Source: Lysinibacillus sp. PLM2 (GTDB lineage: Bacteria; Bacillota; Bacilli; Bacillales_A; Planococcaceae). From it: a stretch of DNA of 64,000 nt. The notes under the pieces are model-generated. The model was not told the origin of the DNA, did not search any database, and saw nothing but the letters and a program-made list of their open reading frames with translations. Location: NCBI GenBank assembly GCA_023168345.1, contig AP025689.1, forward strand, positions 2,864,001 through 2,928,000, written 5' to 3'. Both the position numbers and the translations under genes were made by a program. Every line of letters begins with the position of its first letter. The stretch's first letter is position 1. Below are positions 8,049 to 18,031 of this stretch, piece after piece.

Positions 8049-9315
8049 TTTCTTTGTATTACTATTTTTACGTGTTCCAGTTGCTATCAGTTTAGCATTA
8101 TCTACTATTTTTGTATTAATGCAATCTAATTTCAACATGAACATGATGCCACAAAGAATATTCACTGCACTTGATTCATTCCCTATGATGGCGATTCCTG
8201 GATTCGTTCTTGCTGGGGTTATCATGGCACGTGGTGGTATTTCTAAATATTTAATTGAAGCATTAAAATCTTGGGTTGGACACCTTCCTGGTGGACTTGC
8301 TGTTGTAACGATATTAGCAAGTGGTGTTTTTGCAGCTATTTCTGGTTCATCTCCAGCTACTGCAGCTGCCATTGGTTCAATTATGATTCCTGCCTTAGTT
8401 GCAGGGGGCTATGATAAAAAATATGCACTTGGATTAGTTGCTGCCGGTGGTACTTTAGGTATTTTAATTCCTCCGAGTGTTCCATTAATTATTTATGGTA
8501 TTACATCTGAGGAATCAATCGGCGCATTATTTATGGCTGGTTTATTCCCTGGTTTAGGGCTATTAGCAGTTTTAGTTATTGCTGCAGTATTTTATGCGAA
8601 GAAAAATGGATTTGCTGGAACCGAAAAAGCCTCATGGGGTGAACGCGGTCGAGCTTCACTAAAAGCAATTTGGGGTGCTTTCTTACCAATACTGATTTTA
8701 GGTTCTATTTATTCAGGTGCGGTTACTCCAACAGAATCTGCTGTTATTGCCGTAGTATATGGTTTAATTGTTTCTATATTTGTTTACCGTGAGTTTAAAA
8801 TTAAAGATTTCCGTCCAGTTATTGTTGAGTCTATCAACGTAACTGCAATGATATTCTTAATTATCGGGGCTGCGTCTTTATTCGGATTATACTTAACAAA
8901 CAATCAAATCCCTCAAGCTGTAGGTGCTTGGATTGCTGAGAGTGAAATGAATGTTTGGATCTTTATGTTAATCGTAAACATATTATTCTTCGTTCTAGGA
9001 ATGTTCTTAGAAGCCGTTTCAATTATATTAATTACGTTACCGATTCTATTACCTATACTAGATCACTTTGGTATTAACCTATATCACTTTGCAATTATCA
9101 TGGTAATCAACTTAGAATTAGGTATGATTACACCACCAGTAGGATTGAATTTATTCGTTGTAAGTGGTATTGCAAAAGAAAAACTATCAGTAGCGGTTAA
9201 AGGGGTAATACCGTTTATTATATTAATGATTGCTTATTTAGTTATTGTTGTTCTATTCCCACAACTGTCATTATGGTTACCGTCCATAACTAATCCAGGG
9301 GTAGTTGGACCATAA
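8029..9315 (+). CDS. dctM: TRAP transporter large permease DctM
   Basis: A 428-residue polytopic permease with about twelve hydrophobic helices. Family motifs include LRVPVAISLALS, ISGSSPATAAAIGSIMIPA, AAGGTLGILIPPSVPLIIYG and LELGMITPPVGLNLFVVSGI. It catalyses Na+-coupled substrate passage with DctQ and DctP. ATG 8029 is preferred because AAAGGA (8015-8020) lies at proper spacing; the in-frame ATG at 8020 overlaps that ribosome site. It overlaps dctQ and is followed by an MFS gene after 16 bases. Confidence 0.92.
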   Translation: MLTLLISFFVLLFLRVPVAISLALSTIFVLMQSNFNMNMMPQRIFTALDSFPMMAIPGFVLAGVIMARGGISKYLIEALKSWVGHLPGGLAVVTILASGVFAAISGSSPATAAAIGSIMIPALVAGGYDKKYALGLVAAGGTLGILIPPSVPLIIYGITSEESIGALFMAGLFPGLGLLAVLVIAAVFYAKKNGFAGTEKASWGERGRASLKAIWGAFLPILILGSIYSGAVTPTESAVIAVVYGLIVSIFVYREFKIKDFRPVIVESINVTAMIFLIIGAASLFGLYLTNNQIPQAVGAWIAESEMNVWIFMLIVNILFFVLGMFLEAVSIILITLPILLPILDHFGINLYHFAIIMVINLELGMITPPVGLNLFVVSGIAKEKLSVAVKGVIPFIILMIAYLVIVVLFPQLSLWLPSITNPGVVGP

Positions 9316-9331
9316 GAAGGTGGGATAAGGA

Positions 9332-10522
9332 ATGTTCACAAAGGGGTATTCTATAAAAGATAGTCAATTTTGGGTGATTGTGCTGAGCCTGTCTCTTGCA
9401 TCGATGTTTACATTCGCTGTTTTTTACTCGTTTCAGCCTCTCCTCCCAGTACTAACGGATGAATTCAATATATCCGTTTCATCCGCTAGTACAACAATGT
9501 CATTAACAACACTATCTTTAATTATTGGATTAATCATAATAGGGTTTTTATCCGATCGAAATGGACGTGTTTTATTTATAAAACTGTCCATTTTACTTTC
9601 AATCATACCAATCATATTTATACCATTTACAGATTCATTCTTAGTTATTACGATATTAAGATTTATACAAGGATTTACGCTTGCTGGGGTTCCAGCTGCT
9701 GCATTGGCCTACATTGGAGAAGAAATTGATCCGAAATCAAGTAATATGGCTACAGCTATATATATTTCTAGTAATCCACTTGGCGGTATGATTGGTAGAG
9801 TTGTATCGGGTTATTTTTCAGAGATTAATTGGCAATATGCATTTTATGTTCTAATTATATTTGGTGCTATAGTGTTTCTTTTTGTACTCTTTGCTTTACC
9901 AAAATCAAAGAATTTTATTCCAGGCAATCGAAGTTTTAGAGAAGATTTAAAAGGTTTTAGCTATCATCTAACGAATCCAACTTTACTACTTATGTTCGGG
10001 CTGGGAATTGTTTTACAAATTACTTATACGGGGATTTGGACATACCTCCCCTTCCATTTAACATCGCCGCCATTTGGATTATCCTTAGATGAGATTTCTT
10101 TAATTTATTTTGTTTATGGATTTGGTATTCTTGGTGCACCAATTGCAAGTTGGCTATCTAACCGGTTCACATTGGAAAACGTACGGACGGTTGCGATTTT
10201 ATTTCTTATTTTTGGTGTTTTATTAACAATCACATCTTCTCTTATCCTCGTATTAATTGGAATGTGTATATTATGCTTTGGTTTCTTTACAGCCCATTCA
10301 TTAACTGCTTCATCAGTTAGTCAAAAGGCTACACATTTAAAAGGAAGTGCTTCAAGCTTATATTTAGTTTCTTATTATATAGGTGTTGCTTCTGGTAGTA
10401 CGTTAATCGGTCCGATTTGGGAGCTTTGGAGTTGGAATGGGATTGTTTCTTTCACAACTGGATTACCCATTATCTATTTATTGTTCATGCTACTTATGAC
10501 GAAAAAAGTAGCAACAAAATAA
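9332..10522 (+). CDS. MFS transporter in the TRAP operon
   Basis: A 396-residue major facilitator with twelve hydrophobic segments and the cytoplasmic loop-2 motif GFLSDRNGRVLFI (residues about 70-82). The overall pattern resembles YnfM-like DHA1 carriers. It starts 16 bases after dctM behind GGTGGGATAAGGA, with no terminator between, so it probably shares the TRAP transcript. Its substrate is unknown: it might export or import a related organic acid, or be an unrelated drug-type pump. A strong terminator follows. Confidence 0.8.
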   Translation: MFTKGYSIKDSQFWVIVLSLSLASMFTFAVFYSFQPLLPVLTDEFNISVSSASTTMSLTTLSLIIGLIIIGFLSDRNGRVLFIKLSILLSIIPIIFIPFTDSFLVITILRFIQGFTLAGVPAAALAYIGEEIDPKSSNMATAIYISSNPLGGMIGRVVSGYFSEINWQYAFYVLIIFGAIVFLFVLFALPKSKNFIPGNRSFREDLKGFSYHLTNPTLLLMFGLGIVLQITYTGIWTYLPFHLTSPPFGLSLDEISLIYFVYGFGILGAPIASWLSNRFTLENVRTVAILFLIFGVLLTITSSLILVLIGMCILCFGFFTAHSLTASSVSQKATHLKGSASSLYLVSYYIGVASGSTLIGPIWELWSWNGIVSFTTGLPIIYLLFMLLMTKKVATK

Positions 10523-10527
10523 AAAAG

Positions 10528-10561
10528 GTGCTCATTGTAAATACAAACTTACAATGAGCAC
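10528..10561. terminator. Bidirectional terminator after MFS gene
   Basis: A 13-bp perfect stem (gtgctcattgtaa with ttacaatgagcac) sits between convergent genes, with A-rich and T-rich flanks. Confidence 0.8.
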
Positions 10562-10567
10562 TATTAT

Positions 10568-10789
10568 TTATTCCTTCATATGATCTTCAGCATTTTGTTT
10601 TCTGTCACCTAAAATACGCTCTTCAATTTCTTTTGCCTTCATCGCTTGTTTATTAGAAATCTTTTTGAACCACATGAATACAGCAATACACAAAAGAAGT
10701 AGCAAGATCATTTCAATGACTGCAGGAATGTATAAACTTTTATCCTCTGGAAAGTATAGAAATCCAGAATATAATGCGATAAGATTCAT
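10568..10789 (-). CDS. Small single-pass membrane protein, unknown
   Basis: A 73-residue protein with one strong transmembrane helix at about residues 22-41 (IPAVIEMILLLLLCIAVFMW), followed by a charged, helical cytoplasmic tail rich in Lys and Glu. ATG 10789 is preceded by AAAGGAAG. It begins 20 bases after ppiB and is probably cotranscribed with it. I do not recognise the family and assign no function. Confidence 0.65.
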   Translation of the reverse strand: MNLIALYSGFLYFPEDKSLYIPAVIEMILLLLLCIAVFMWFKKISNKQAMKAKEIEERILGDRKQNAEDHMKE

Positions 10790-10809
10790 TTTATTCGCTT
10801 CCTTTATTT

Positions 10810-11397
10810 TTAGTCGAGTATTGTAATCGACTCTATTTTAACATCTTCTAGTGGTTTATCGCGCATATCTTTCTCAACGTTCGCAATTTTGTCAACAACG
10901 TCCATACCTTCAAGTACATGACCGAATACAGTATGTTTATAATCTAACCAAGGAGTACCACCAACGCGAGCATACTCTTCAATAATTTCTTTCGGGTACC
11001 CTGCTTGTTCCATTTGTTGAATCATATTGCTTGGAACATTTTCCATTTGAACGATGAAGAATTGTGAACCATTAGTATTTGGTCCAGCGTTCGCCATTGA
11101 CAATGCGCCGCGCAAATTAAACAAATCTTGACTGAACTCGTCTTCAAAAGAATGTCCCCAAATTGATTCTCCACCCATACCTGTACCAGTTGGATCTCCA
11201 CCTTGAATCATAAAGTCAGTAATTACACGATGGAAAATAATTCCGTTATAGTAACCAGATTTAGCATGTCCTAAAAAGTTTTCAACTGTTTTTGGTGCTT
11301 GTTCAGGAAATAGCTTTAGTTTTATCGAACCTAATGTCGTATTCATTTCTACTACTACTTCACCTTGGTTTACTTCTTTTGTTAATTGTGGATACAT
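10810..11397 (-). CDS. ppiB: Peptidyl-prolyl cis-trans isomerase, cyclophilin type
   Basis: A 195-residue cytoplasmic cyclophilin. Catalytic-site motifs are intact: [21 protein letters not shown] with the key Arg, [15 protein letters not shown], and [17 protein letters not shown]. It is longer than B. subtilis PpiB (about 143 residues), with extra residues around [20 protein letters not shown] that insert before the conserved [10 protein letters not shown]. It catalyses X-Pro isomerisation in folding proteins and has no signal peptide. It is followed by a small membrane-protein gene in the same direction. Confidence 0.92.
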   Translation of the reverse strand: MYPQLTKEVNQGEVVVEMNTTLGSIKLKLFPEQAPKTVENFLGHAKSGYYNGIIFHRVITDFMIQGGDPTGTGMGGESIWGHSFEDEFSQDLFNLRGALSMANAGPNTNGSQFFIVQMENVPSNMIQQMEQAGYPKEIIEEYARVGGTPWLDYKHTVFGHVLEGMDVVDKIANVEKDMRDKPLEDVKIESITILD

Positions 11398-11647
11398 TAT
11401 GTGTCTCTCCTTTTATATAACATCAATGTCATTATTGTGTTCATATTGCCTCGTACCAGTTTAACATATTCTCAATTATTTTTCCGCTATTATCCCCTAG
11501 CCTCCTTTCTTCAGGCAATGACTTAGGATATACTAATGTTTGTTTATAATTTTTATAATATATAAGTAAAATGGTAATGATAATTAAACATTTCGTACAT
11601 TATTCGTACATTTAATCTTATAAGGATTAGAAAGAAAGTGAACATCT

Positions 11648-12874
11648 ATGTCAACTCAAAAACATAATTTTGTCATTATCCTCATTTCAAACTTTATTGT
11701 TTCAGGTTCTATGACAATGATTATGCCCTTCTTGTCATTATATATCTATACTTTTGGAGACTTCACCGAAAGTTATGTACAGACATGGGCAGGTTTGATA
11801 TTTGGTGCTACTTTTGTAACAGCTTTTATTATGTCTCCTATTTGGGGTAGGGTCGCTGATAAATATGGCTATAAGCCTATCATGATTATTAATGGTTTTG
11901 GTATTGCAACAAGTATTTTTCTAATGGGGCATGTCCAAAATGTTGAACAATTTTTTATTTTACGTTTATTAATGGGTATTGTAACTGGATTTATACCCAC
12001 CTCTATGGCATTTATTAGTAAACATACGCCGAAGAATGTCGCTGGAAAGACACTCGGAACTCTTCAAATGGGTAGTGTGGGAGGCACTTTATTTGGGCCA
12101 ATTATCGGAGGGATTTTGGCAGATCAGGTTGGCTTTAATTACACGTTCCTGTTAACCTCCATTACTATTTCGATTGCTGCAATCTTGATTATCATATCAG
12201 TCCATGAGCCAAAGGTTGTTCAAAAGAAAAACAATTTATTGTTTTCACGAAAAAATATACTCTGGACAATTTTTCATCATCGATTAATCTTAAATATAAT
12301 GCTTGTTACTTCTTTAATCCAAGTTGGAAATTTCAGTATTCAGCCACTGCTTTCACTCTATGTATCTCATTTAACTAGTTCACAGCAAATTGCACTACTT
12401 GCAGGAATAACTTTTAGTGCGGCTGGGGTTGGTAGTTTATTATTTTCTCGGATCTTTGGACGCTTAGCAGATCATTTAGGCTACGAGAAAGTGTTGATGG
12501 TGCTACTTTTTGTTAGCTTCATTATAATTATTCCACAGGCGCTCGTTACTTCACTATGGCAGTTGATTGTTCTAAGATTTTTATTTGGTATATTTTCAGG
12601 AGGGCTTATTCCAATTACAACAGCTCTCATTCGTCGTGAAGCACCTCTTCAAATACAGGGAGAAATTATGGGCTATAATCAAAGCTTCCGTTTCTTAGGT
12701 AATATAATAGGACCCCTCTTTGGAGGATTTATCAGTGGTTTAGCCACTATTTCGATGGTCTTTTATTCAACGGGTATCTTATTCTTAATAGCTGCGATAA
12801 TCGTTTTCATTATTCGGAAATTACCGAAACAATACATGGAAGACATATTAAAAAGTCATCAAGAAAAACTGTAG
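11648..12874 (+). CDS. yuxJ: MFS multidrug-type efflux transporter (YuxJ/MdtG-like)
   Basis: A 408-residue, twelve-helix DHA1-family transporter. Motif A appears as GRVADKYGYKPIMI after TM2, and its repeat in the second half as GRLADHLGYEKVLM. B. subtilis has the MFS gene yuxJ immediately before pbpD, and the same arrangement here supports orthology. The gap to pbpD is 55 bases with no clear terminator. Its substrates are not predictable. The upstream region holds a tandem cgtacatt repeat at 11594-11613 that may be regulatory. Confidence 0.82.
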   Translation: MSTQKHNFVIILISNFIVSGSMTMIMPFLSLYIYTFGDFTESYVQTWAGLIFGATFVTAFIMSPIWGRVADKYGYKPIMIINGFGIATSIFLMGHVQNVEQFFILRLLMGIVTGFIPTSMAFISKHTPKNVAGKTLGTLQMGSVGGTLFGPIIGGILADQVGFNYTFLLTSITISIAAILIIISVHEPKVVQKKNNLLFSRKNILWTIFHHRLILNIMLVTSLIQVGNFSIQPLLSLYVSHLTSSQQIALLAGITFSAAGVGSLLFSRIFGRLADHLGYEKVLMVLLFVSFIIIIPQALVTSLWQLIVLRFLFGIFSGGLIPITTALIRREAPLQIQGEIMGYNQSFRFLGNIIGPLFGGFISGLATISMVFYSTGILFLIAAIIVFIIRKLPKQYMEDILKSHQEKL

Positions 12875-12929
12875 ATTTTACACAAAAGCATAAGTAATCA
12901 GCGGTTTCTTTGCTTGGAGGATAACATAA

Positions 12930-14780
12930 ATGAAACAAACATTTGGATATGTAATCATTATTTGTAGCATGGTTATTGTTTTTTTATTAGGAAACAACAT
13001 CTGGAATGAATACTCTATTGCATCATCTTATGACAAACATTTAAAAGAAGAAATAGAGCTCCCTGACATAAAATTTCAGCAGCCTTTAAAAATGTACAAC
13101 AGGAATGGCGTAGTTTTTAATGAAGAATATATTGAATGGCGAACACCGATTCAATTTGAGGAAATTCCAGAAGTTATTAAACAGATTTATATTTTAAGTG
13201 AAGATACAGAGTTTTATCAGCATATTGGTTTTGATGTGAGTGCTATTGCACGTGCATTGGCTGCAAATTCAACTAGCGAATCAATTGAACAAGGTGGAAG
13301 CACAATTACACAACAGCTTGTCCGCCTTCGATATTTATCCCAGGATAAAACTTATGAACGTAAATTAATGGAAGTATTTTATGCTTATAAATTAGAACAG
13401 CTTTATGACAAAGAAACGATATTTGAAATGTATTTAAATGAAATGTACTTTGGTAATAAAGTATATGGAATAGCATCGGCAGCTACTTACTATTTTCAAA
13501 AACCGTTAGAACAGCTTTCCGTTGCTCAAATGGCTTTTATTGCTGCGATTCCCAACAATCCATCCATATATGATCCAATTACTCATTTTAACAATACGAA
13601 AACACGTCAAGAAAGACTCATTGACATGTTAGCTGAAAACGACATTATTACATATGAAGAAGCAAAGCAATATAAAAACGAAAAAATCACATTAAAAATT
13701 AAACCAAAGCTCCAACAATACCCTGCTTACAGCACTTATGTACTAGAAGAATTAAAATGGCTGATTGCTAGTGATGAAGGATTGGATATCCAACTTAAAG
13801 ATGCAAAAACAGAGGAAGATCGTATTGCGATTCAAAAGGAAATAGAAGAGCTTTTTGAAAGTGTCTTATATTCAGGCATCAATATTTACACGGCACTAGA
13901 TGACGAAAAGCAATCTGTGGATGAAAAGAAAATTAATAATTTACTTCGACTAGAAAACTTACAAGCTAGTTCCGTCGTCGTAGACAATAAATCTAGAGAA
14001 ATTGTTAGTATATACGCTGGGAAAGATTATAAAAAGTTTGATTTTAATCGAGCTTTTCAAGGGGCAAGACAACCTGGTTCATCCTTCAAACCATTAATGG
14101 TGTATGCCCCACTTTTCGAAACGACAAGCTATTCACCAAGTTCAACTGTTAGTGGGGGCGCTTATTGTATAAGTAATTTTTGTCCTCAAAATTATGGTGG
14201 GGCAATTTATGGGAATGTAAGTATTACTACAGCATTTAAACATAGCTACAATACATCTGCAGTACGATTATTAAATACGATTGGTGTCAATACAGGATTT
14301 CAATATTTAAACAGGTTCCATTTCAATTCAATTGTGGAAGAGGATCATTCTTATGCAGCTGCGTTAGGAGGCTTAACTTATGGCGTAACTCCTTTGGAAA
14401 TGGCTGATGCCTATACTAGTTTCATAGATGGATCCTATCAACGAATTCATAGTATACGAGAAGTTACAGATTTAGAAGGAAACTTATTGTATAAATGGCC
14501 AGACGAAAAAGAGGTTATTTGGTCACCACATACTGTCCAATATATGCGTGACTTATTAAGCGAAGTAGTTAAAAGCGGGACAGGCGTAGGATTATACGCA
14601 AATTCAACCTATATTGGAGCAAAAACAGGTACTACGAACGATTACAGAGATTTTTGGTTAGCTGGATTGACAGACGAATATACAACTGCAATTTGGCTAG
14701 GATTCGATAAACCAAAATCAATGTACTATTTAGAAGATGATCAAATTCATTTTAAAATTTTTAATGTAATTATGAATTAA
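12930..14780 (+). CDS. pbpD: Bifunctional class A penicillin-binding protein PBP4
   Basis: A 616-residue peptidoglycan synthase. An N-terminal membrane anchor (5-22) is followed by the glycosyltransferase-51 domain (about 75-235), with catalytic Glu91 in SEDTEFYQHIGFD and the GGSTITQQL and RKLMEVFYAYKLE motifs. The transpeptidase domain (about 345-600) has S384-x-x-K387 (PGSSFKP), S439-Y-N441 and K565-T-G567. The length is close to B. subtilis PbpD (about 624) and the place beside yuxJ and yufK matches. It polymerises glycan strands and cross-links stem peptides at the outer membrane face. All catalytic motifs are intact. Confidence 0.92.
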   Translation: MKQTFGYVIIICSMVIVFLLGNNIWNEYSIASSYDKHLKEEIELPDIKFQQPLKMYNRNGVVFNEEYIEWRTPIQFEEIPEVIKQIYILSEDTEFYQHIGFDVSAIARALAANSTSESIEQGGSTITQQLVRLRYLSQDKTYERKLMEVFYAYKLEQLYDKETIFEMYLNEMYFGNKVYGIASAATYYFQKPLEQLSVAQMAFIAAIPNNPSIYDPITHFNNTKTRQERLIDMLAENDIITYEEAKQYKNEKITLKIKPKLQQYPAYSTYVLEELKWLIASDEGLDIQLKDAKTEEDRIAIQKEIEELFESVLYSGINIYTALDDEKQSVDEKKINNLLRLENLQASSVVVDNKSREIVSIYAGKDYKKFDFNRAFQGARQPGSSFKPLMVYAPLFETTSYSPSSTVSGGAYCISNFCPQNYGGAIYGNVSITTAFKHSYNTSAVRLLNTIGVNTGFQYLNRFHFNSIVEEDHSYAAALGGLTYGVTPLEMADAYTSFIDGSYQRIHSIREVTDLEGNLLYKWPDEKEVIWSPHTVQYMRDLLSEVVKSGTGVGLYANSTYIGAKTGTTNDYRDFWLAGLTDEYTTAIWLGFDKPKSMYYLEDDQIHFKIFNVIMN

Positions 14781-14781
14781 G

Positions 14782-14820
14782 AAACTGGACGTTTTAATCT
14801 CTGATTAGAACGTCCAGTTT
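14782..14820. terminator. Bidirectional terminator between pbpD and yufK
   Basis: A 12-bp stem (aaactggacgtt with aacgtccagttt) directly abuts the yufK stop codon on the minus strand and follows pbpD on the plus strand. Confidence 0.8.
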
Positions 14821-15384
14821 TTAGTTTGCAAAAGGTAGACTCGCTAATATGCCATTATAAAGTTTTAATGAAATATAAAGTATAAAAGTGACAAACACTG
14901 CCCAAAACATTATCTCAAAGGTGATTAACCCTATCATTCCAAGAGTTGACATGTATTGACTCATCTTATATATCGTATAAATAAAATAAGCAAAAATCGT
15001 TATTGTAAAAACAATCATTAACAAAGTGAATGACTGAATTCCTATGAATGATAACAGTGAACCGAAGAAGAAAATAACATAACCACCACGTGCAACGCTT
15101 ATCGTTTGGCCATTATTATCCTTAGAAAAGAACAACATCCCAACTTCGTGAATTGTTTCACCAATTAACTTTAATGCTGAAAATAACATGAAAAAACAAA
15201 GTGAAAAAAGTATTAATAAAAACACTCTTATCTCAAGTTCTGATAAAAATTCTTGCATGCCTGAATATACACCGATTGATATAAATAATTGGAGTGATTG
15301 ATCGACCATGTATATTCCAAAAGACATACTAAATAAAACAATTGTAAATAACGGCAAATAGCCATATAGATATGGATTTTTCAT
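14821..15384 (-). CDS. yufK: YufK-like DUF5366 membrane protein
   Basis: A 187-residue integral membrane protein with five to six hydrophobic helices and the N-terminal MKNPYLYGYLPLFTI signature of YufK-like proteins. The ATG at 15384 follows AGAGGAA; a further-upstream in-frame start has no ribosome site. In B. subtilis yufK lies between pbpD and yufLM, and here between pbpD and mrp, supporting orthology. No catalytic or transport motif is visible and the function is unknown. Confidence 0.78.
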   Translation of the reverse strand: MKNPYLYGYLPLFTIVLFSMSFGIYMVDQSLQLFISIGVYSGMQEFLSELEIRVFLLILFSLCFFMLFSALKLIGETIHEVGMLFFSKDNNGQTISVARGGYVIFFFGSLLSFIGIQSFTLLMIVFTITIFAYFIYTIYKMSQYMSTLGMIGLITFEIMFWAVFVTFILYISLKLYNGILASLPFAN

Positions 15385-15613
15385 GAAAATTCCTCTATTA
15401 TTCAATTTCTCTTAATCTAATATAGCATAATTTTTATGAACTATATCAAGTCATTTATGCGTAGAATCATGCAATATATCTTAAATTGCAGTATAATATT
15501 AACTATTCGAGAAATTTTTTGTTTTAAGCTCTGAAAATACTTATTGCTGTTTTTAATAAAATTAACATCAATAATGCAGAGCCTTGTTTTCAATTTAGAA
15601 AGGGGGATTATTT

Positions 15614-18031
15614 TTGCTTCAAGTAGTATGTCTTTTTATTCCATTAATTGCTGCTATTTTTATGCCTTTTTTATTTAAGAAGATTCGAAATATACATACT
15701 GGTTGGTTTGTTTTATTAGTTCCATTATTCCTAGCCATCTACTATGCAACTTTTGTACCTTCGATTTCCAAGGGCGAAACAGCAGTAGTACAGTTTGATT
15801 GGATTCCGTCATTAGGCATCTCATTTGTATCTTATATCGATGGATTAAGTTTATTATTTTCATTACTCATTTCTGGAATTGGTGCATTAGTTGTTCTCTA
15901 TTCGATTTTTTACTTAAATCGAAAGAAAGAACAGCTCCATAATTTCTATATTTATTTATTAATCTTCATGTCGGCAATGCTTGGTGTTGTTCAATCAGAT
16001 AATATGATAACGCTTTATTTATTCTGGGAATTGACATCCATTTCATCATTTCTTTTGATTGGTTATTGGTATAACCGTGATAAGTCTCGCTTTGGTGCAT
16101 TGAAATCTATGATGATCACCGTTGCAGGCGGAATGATGATGCTCGGAGGTTTTGTTTTACTTTCATTAATGGGTGGAACATTCTCGATTCGAAGTATTAT
16201 TGAACAAGCTCCACTTTTTGCAACAAATGACACATTTGTAATTGCACTTGTATTAATCTTACTCGGTGCCTTTACAAAGTCAGCTCAGTTCCCATTCTAT
16301 ATATGGTTACCTGATGCGATGGAAGCACCTACTCCAGTTAGTGCTTATTTACACTCAGCAACAATGGTTAAAGCCGGAATTTACTTAGTAGCAAGATTCA
16401 CACCTGTGTTTGCTTTATCAGAGGTTTGGATTTGGCTAGTAGCTGGAATCGGTTTATTGACATTATTCTGGGGATCTTTCTTTGCCGTAAAACAAACGGA
16501 TTTAAAAGGTATTTTAGCCTTCTCTACAGTGAGTCAGCTCGGACTAATAATGTCTTTACTCGGTGTTGGTGCAATCGCTTACCATGTAAACGACGCTGCA
16601 GATACTGTATTTAAATATGCTTCTTTTGCTGCAATTTTCCACCTGATTAATCATGCTACCTTCAAAGGTAGTTTGTTCATGATTGCTGGGATTGTTGACC
16701 ACGAAACAGGCACTCGGGATATTCGAAAACTCGGTGGTTTAATGAGTATTATGCCTGTAAGCTTTACTGTTGCTTTGATTGGAAGCTTTTCAATGGCTGG
16801 TTTACCTCCATTTAATGGTTTCTTAAGTAAAGAAATGTTTTTAACAGCTATGCTCTCTGTTACAGAATTCGATTTATTTAACTTCTCAACATGGGCACCA
16901 CTCTTCCCTATCATTGCTTGGGTCGCTAGTGTATTTACATTTATTTATAGTTTCTATTTTGTTTTTAAAACATTTACTGGGAAGCTTCAAGAAAATGAGT
17001 TACCTACGAAGCCACATGAAGCTCCAATTGGAATGTTAATTTCTCCAGTAATTTTAGCAGGCTTAGTTGTCACAATATTCTTTATTCCGAATTTAGTGAC
17101 GGATACTTTTGTAAAGCCAGCAGTAATGGCTATTCAACCGTTTCTATATTCAAGTCCAGAAGATGTGCATATTCATGTCTCAGCATGGCACGGATTTTCT
17201 CCTGAACTTTGGATGACATTAGGAATTATTGTAGTCGGGCTGTTATTATTTGTAACTTTATCAAAATGGCAAAAATACTATAATACACTTCCTGAACAGT
17301 TTACATTAAATCGCTTGTACGATTTTACAGTAAATGAACTATTAGGATCATGGATGACTCGTTTCTCCGGTCTATATATGACAGGTTCTATTCGAAAATA
17401 TTTAGGATATATGTTTACTGCAATACCGATTATTGTAATTGCAACATTGTTCATTAAAAATGCTTTCGTTGTTTCGTTTGAAGGGGCTTCACCTATTCAT
17501 TTGTATCAAATCATTCTAATTTTCGTATTAGTTATTGGTACAATTACAACCGTTTATGCAAGGTCCCGTATAACATCAATTATTGCACTAGGTGCTGTAG
17601 GATATACTGTGTCCCTATTCTTTGTTATTTTTAATGCACCTGATTTAGCATTGACACAGCTTGTTATTGAAACAATATCCGTTGCTTTATTTTTACTTGC
17701 CTTTTATCATTTACCGAAATTCCAAAAGGCGGAAGAGCGAACACGTTTTAAATTTGGAAGAGTGTTTATCTCCGTTGCAGTTGGGGTTATGGTTACACTT
17801 GTCGCATTATCAGCACACTCACAAAAATTAGTTTCTTCCATTGCTGAATATTATAAGGAAACCGTTTATTCACTTGCAGGTGGAGGAAATATCGTAAACG
17901 TTATTTTAGTAGACTATCGTGGGTTCGATACATTATTTGAAATTGCCGTTCTTGCAATCGCTGGAATTGCAATTTACGGAATGATTAAACTACGGATGAG
18001 CAGAAAGGAGAAGAATCATGAAAGTAAATAA
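15614..18031 (+). CDS. mrpA: Na+/H+ antiporter subunit MrpA
   Basis: An 805-residue polytopic subunit homologous to respiratory complex I subunit NuoL. The NuoL-like core holds the conserved Glu in LFWELTSISSFLLIGYW and the lysine-bearing PFYIWLPDAMEAPTPVSAYL and HSATMVKAGIYL segments. A C-terminal MrpB-like extension (about 660-805) is normal for MrpA. TTG 15614 follows AAAGGGGGA. It is the first gene of mrpABCDEFG, which forms one hetero-oligomeric antiporter using proton motive force to expel Na+ for pH and salt tolerance. Confidence 0.95.
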   Translation: MLQVVCLFIPLIAAIFMPFLFKKIRNIHTGWFVLLVPLFLAIYYATFVPSISKGETAVVQFDWIPSLGISFVSYIDGLSLLFSLLISGIGALVVLYSIFYLNRKKEQLHNFYIYLLIFMSAMLGVVQSDNMITLYLFWELTSISSFLLIGYWYNRDKSRFGALKSMMITVAGGMMMLGGFVLLSLMGGTFSIRSIIEQAPLFATNDTFVIALVLILLGAFTKSAQFPFYIWLPDAMEAPTPVSAYLHSATMVKAGIYLVARFTPVFALSEVWIWLVAGIGLLTLFWGSFFAVKQTDLKGILAFSTVSQLGLIMSLLGVGAIAYHVNDAADTVFKYASFAAIFHLINHATFKGSLFMIAGIVDHETGTRDIRKLGGLMSIMPVSFTVALIGSFSMAGLPPFNGFLSKEMFLTAMLSVTEFDLFNFSTWAPLFPIIAWVASVFTFIYSFYFVFKTFTGKLQENELPTKPHEAPIGMLISPVILAGLVVTIFFIPNLVTDTFVKPAVMAIQPFLYSSPEDVHIHVSAWHGFSPELWMTLGIIVVGLLLFVTLSKWQKYYNTLPEQFTLNRLYDFTVNELLGSWMTRFSGLYMTGSIRKYLGYMFTAIPIIVIATLFIKNAFVVSFEGASPIHLYQIILIFVLVIGTITTVYARSRITSIIALGAVGYTVSLFFVIFNAPDLALTQLVIETISVALFLLAFYHLPKFQKAEERTRFKFGRVFISVAVGVMVTLVALSAHSQKLVSSIAEYYKETVYSLAGGGNIVNVILVDYRGFDTLFEIAVLAIAGIAIYGMIKLRMSRKEKNHESK

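Noticed and set aside
10568-10789. Naming the small membrane protein after ppiB
   Set aside because: One helix and a charged tail are not enough for a family name.
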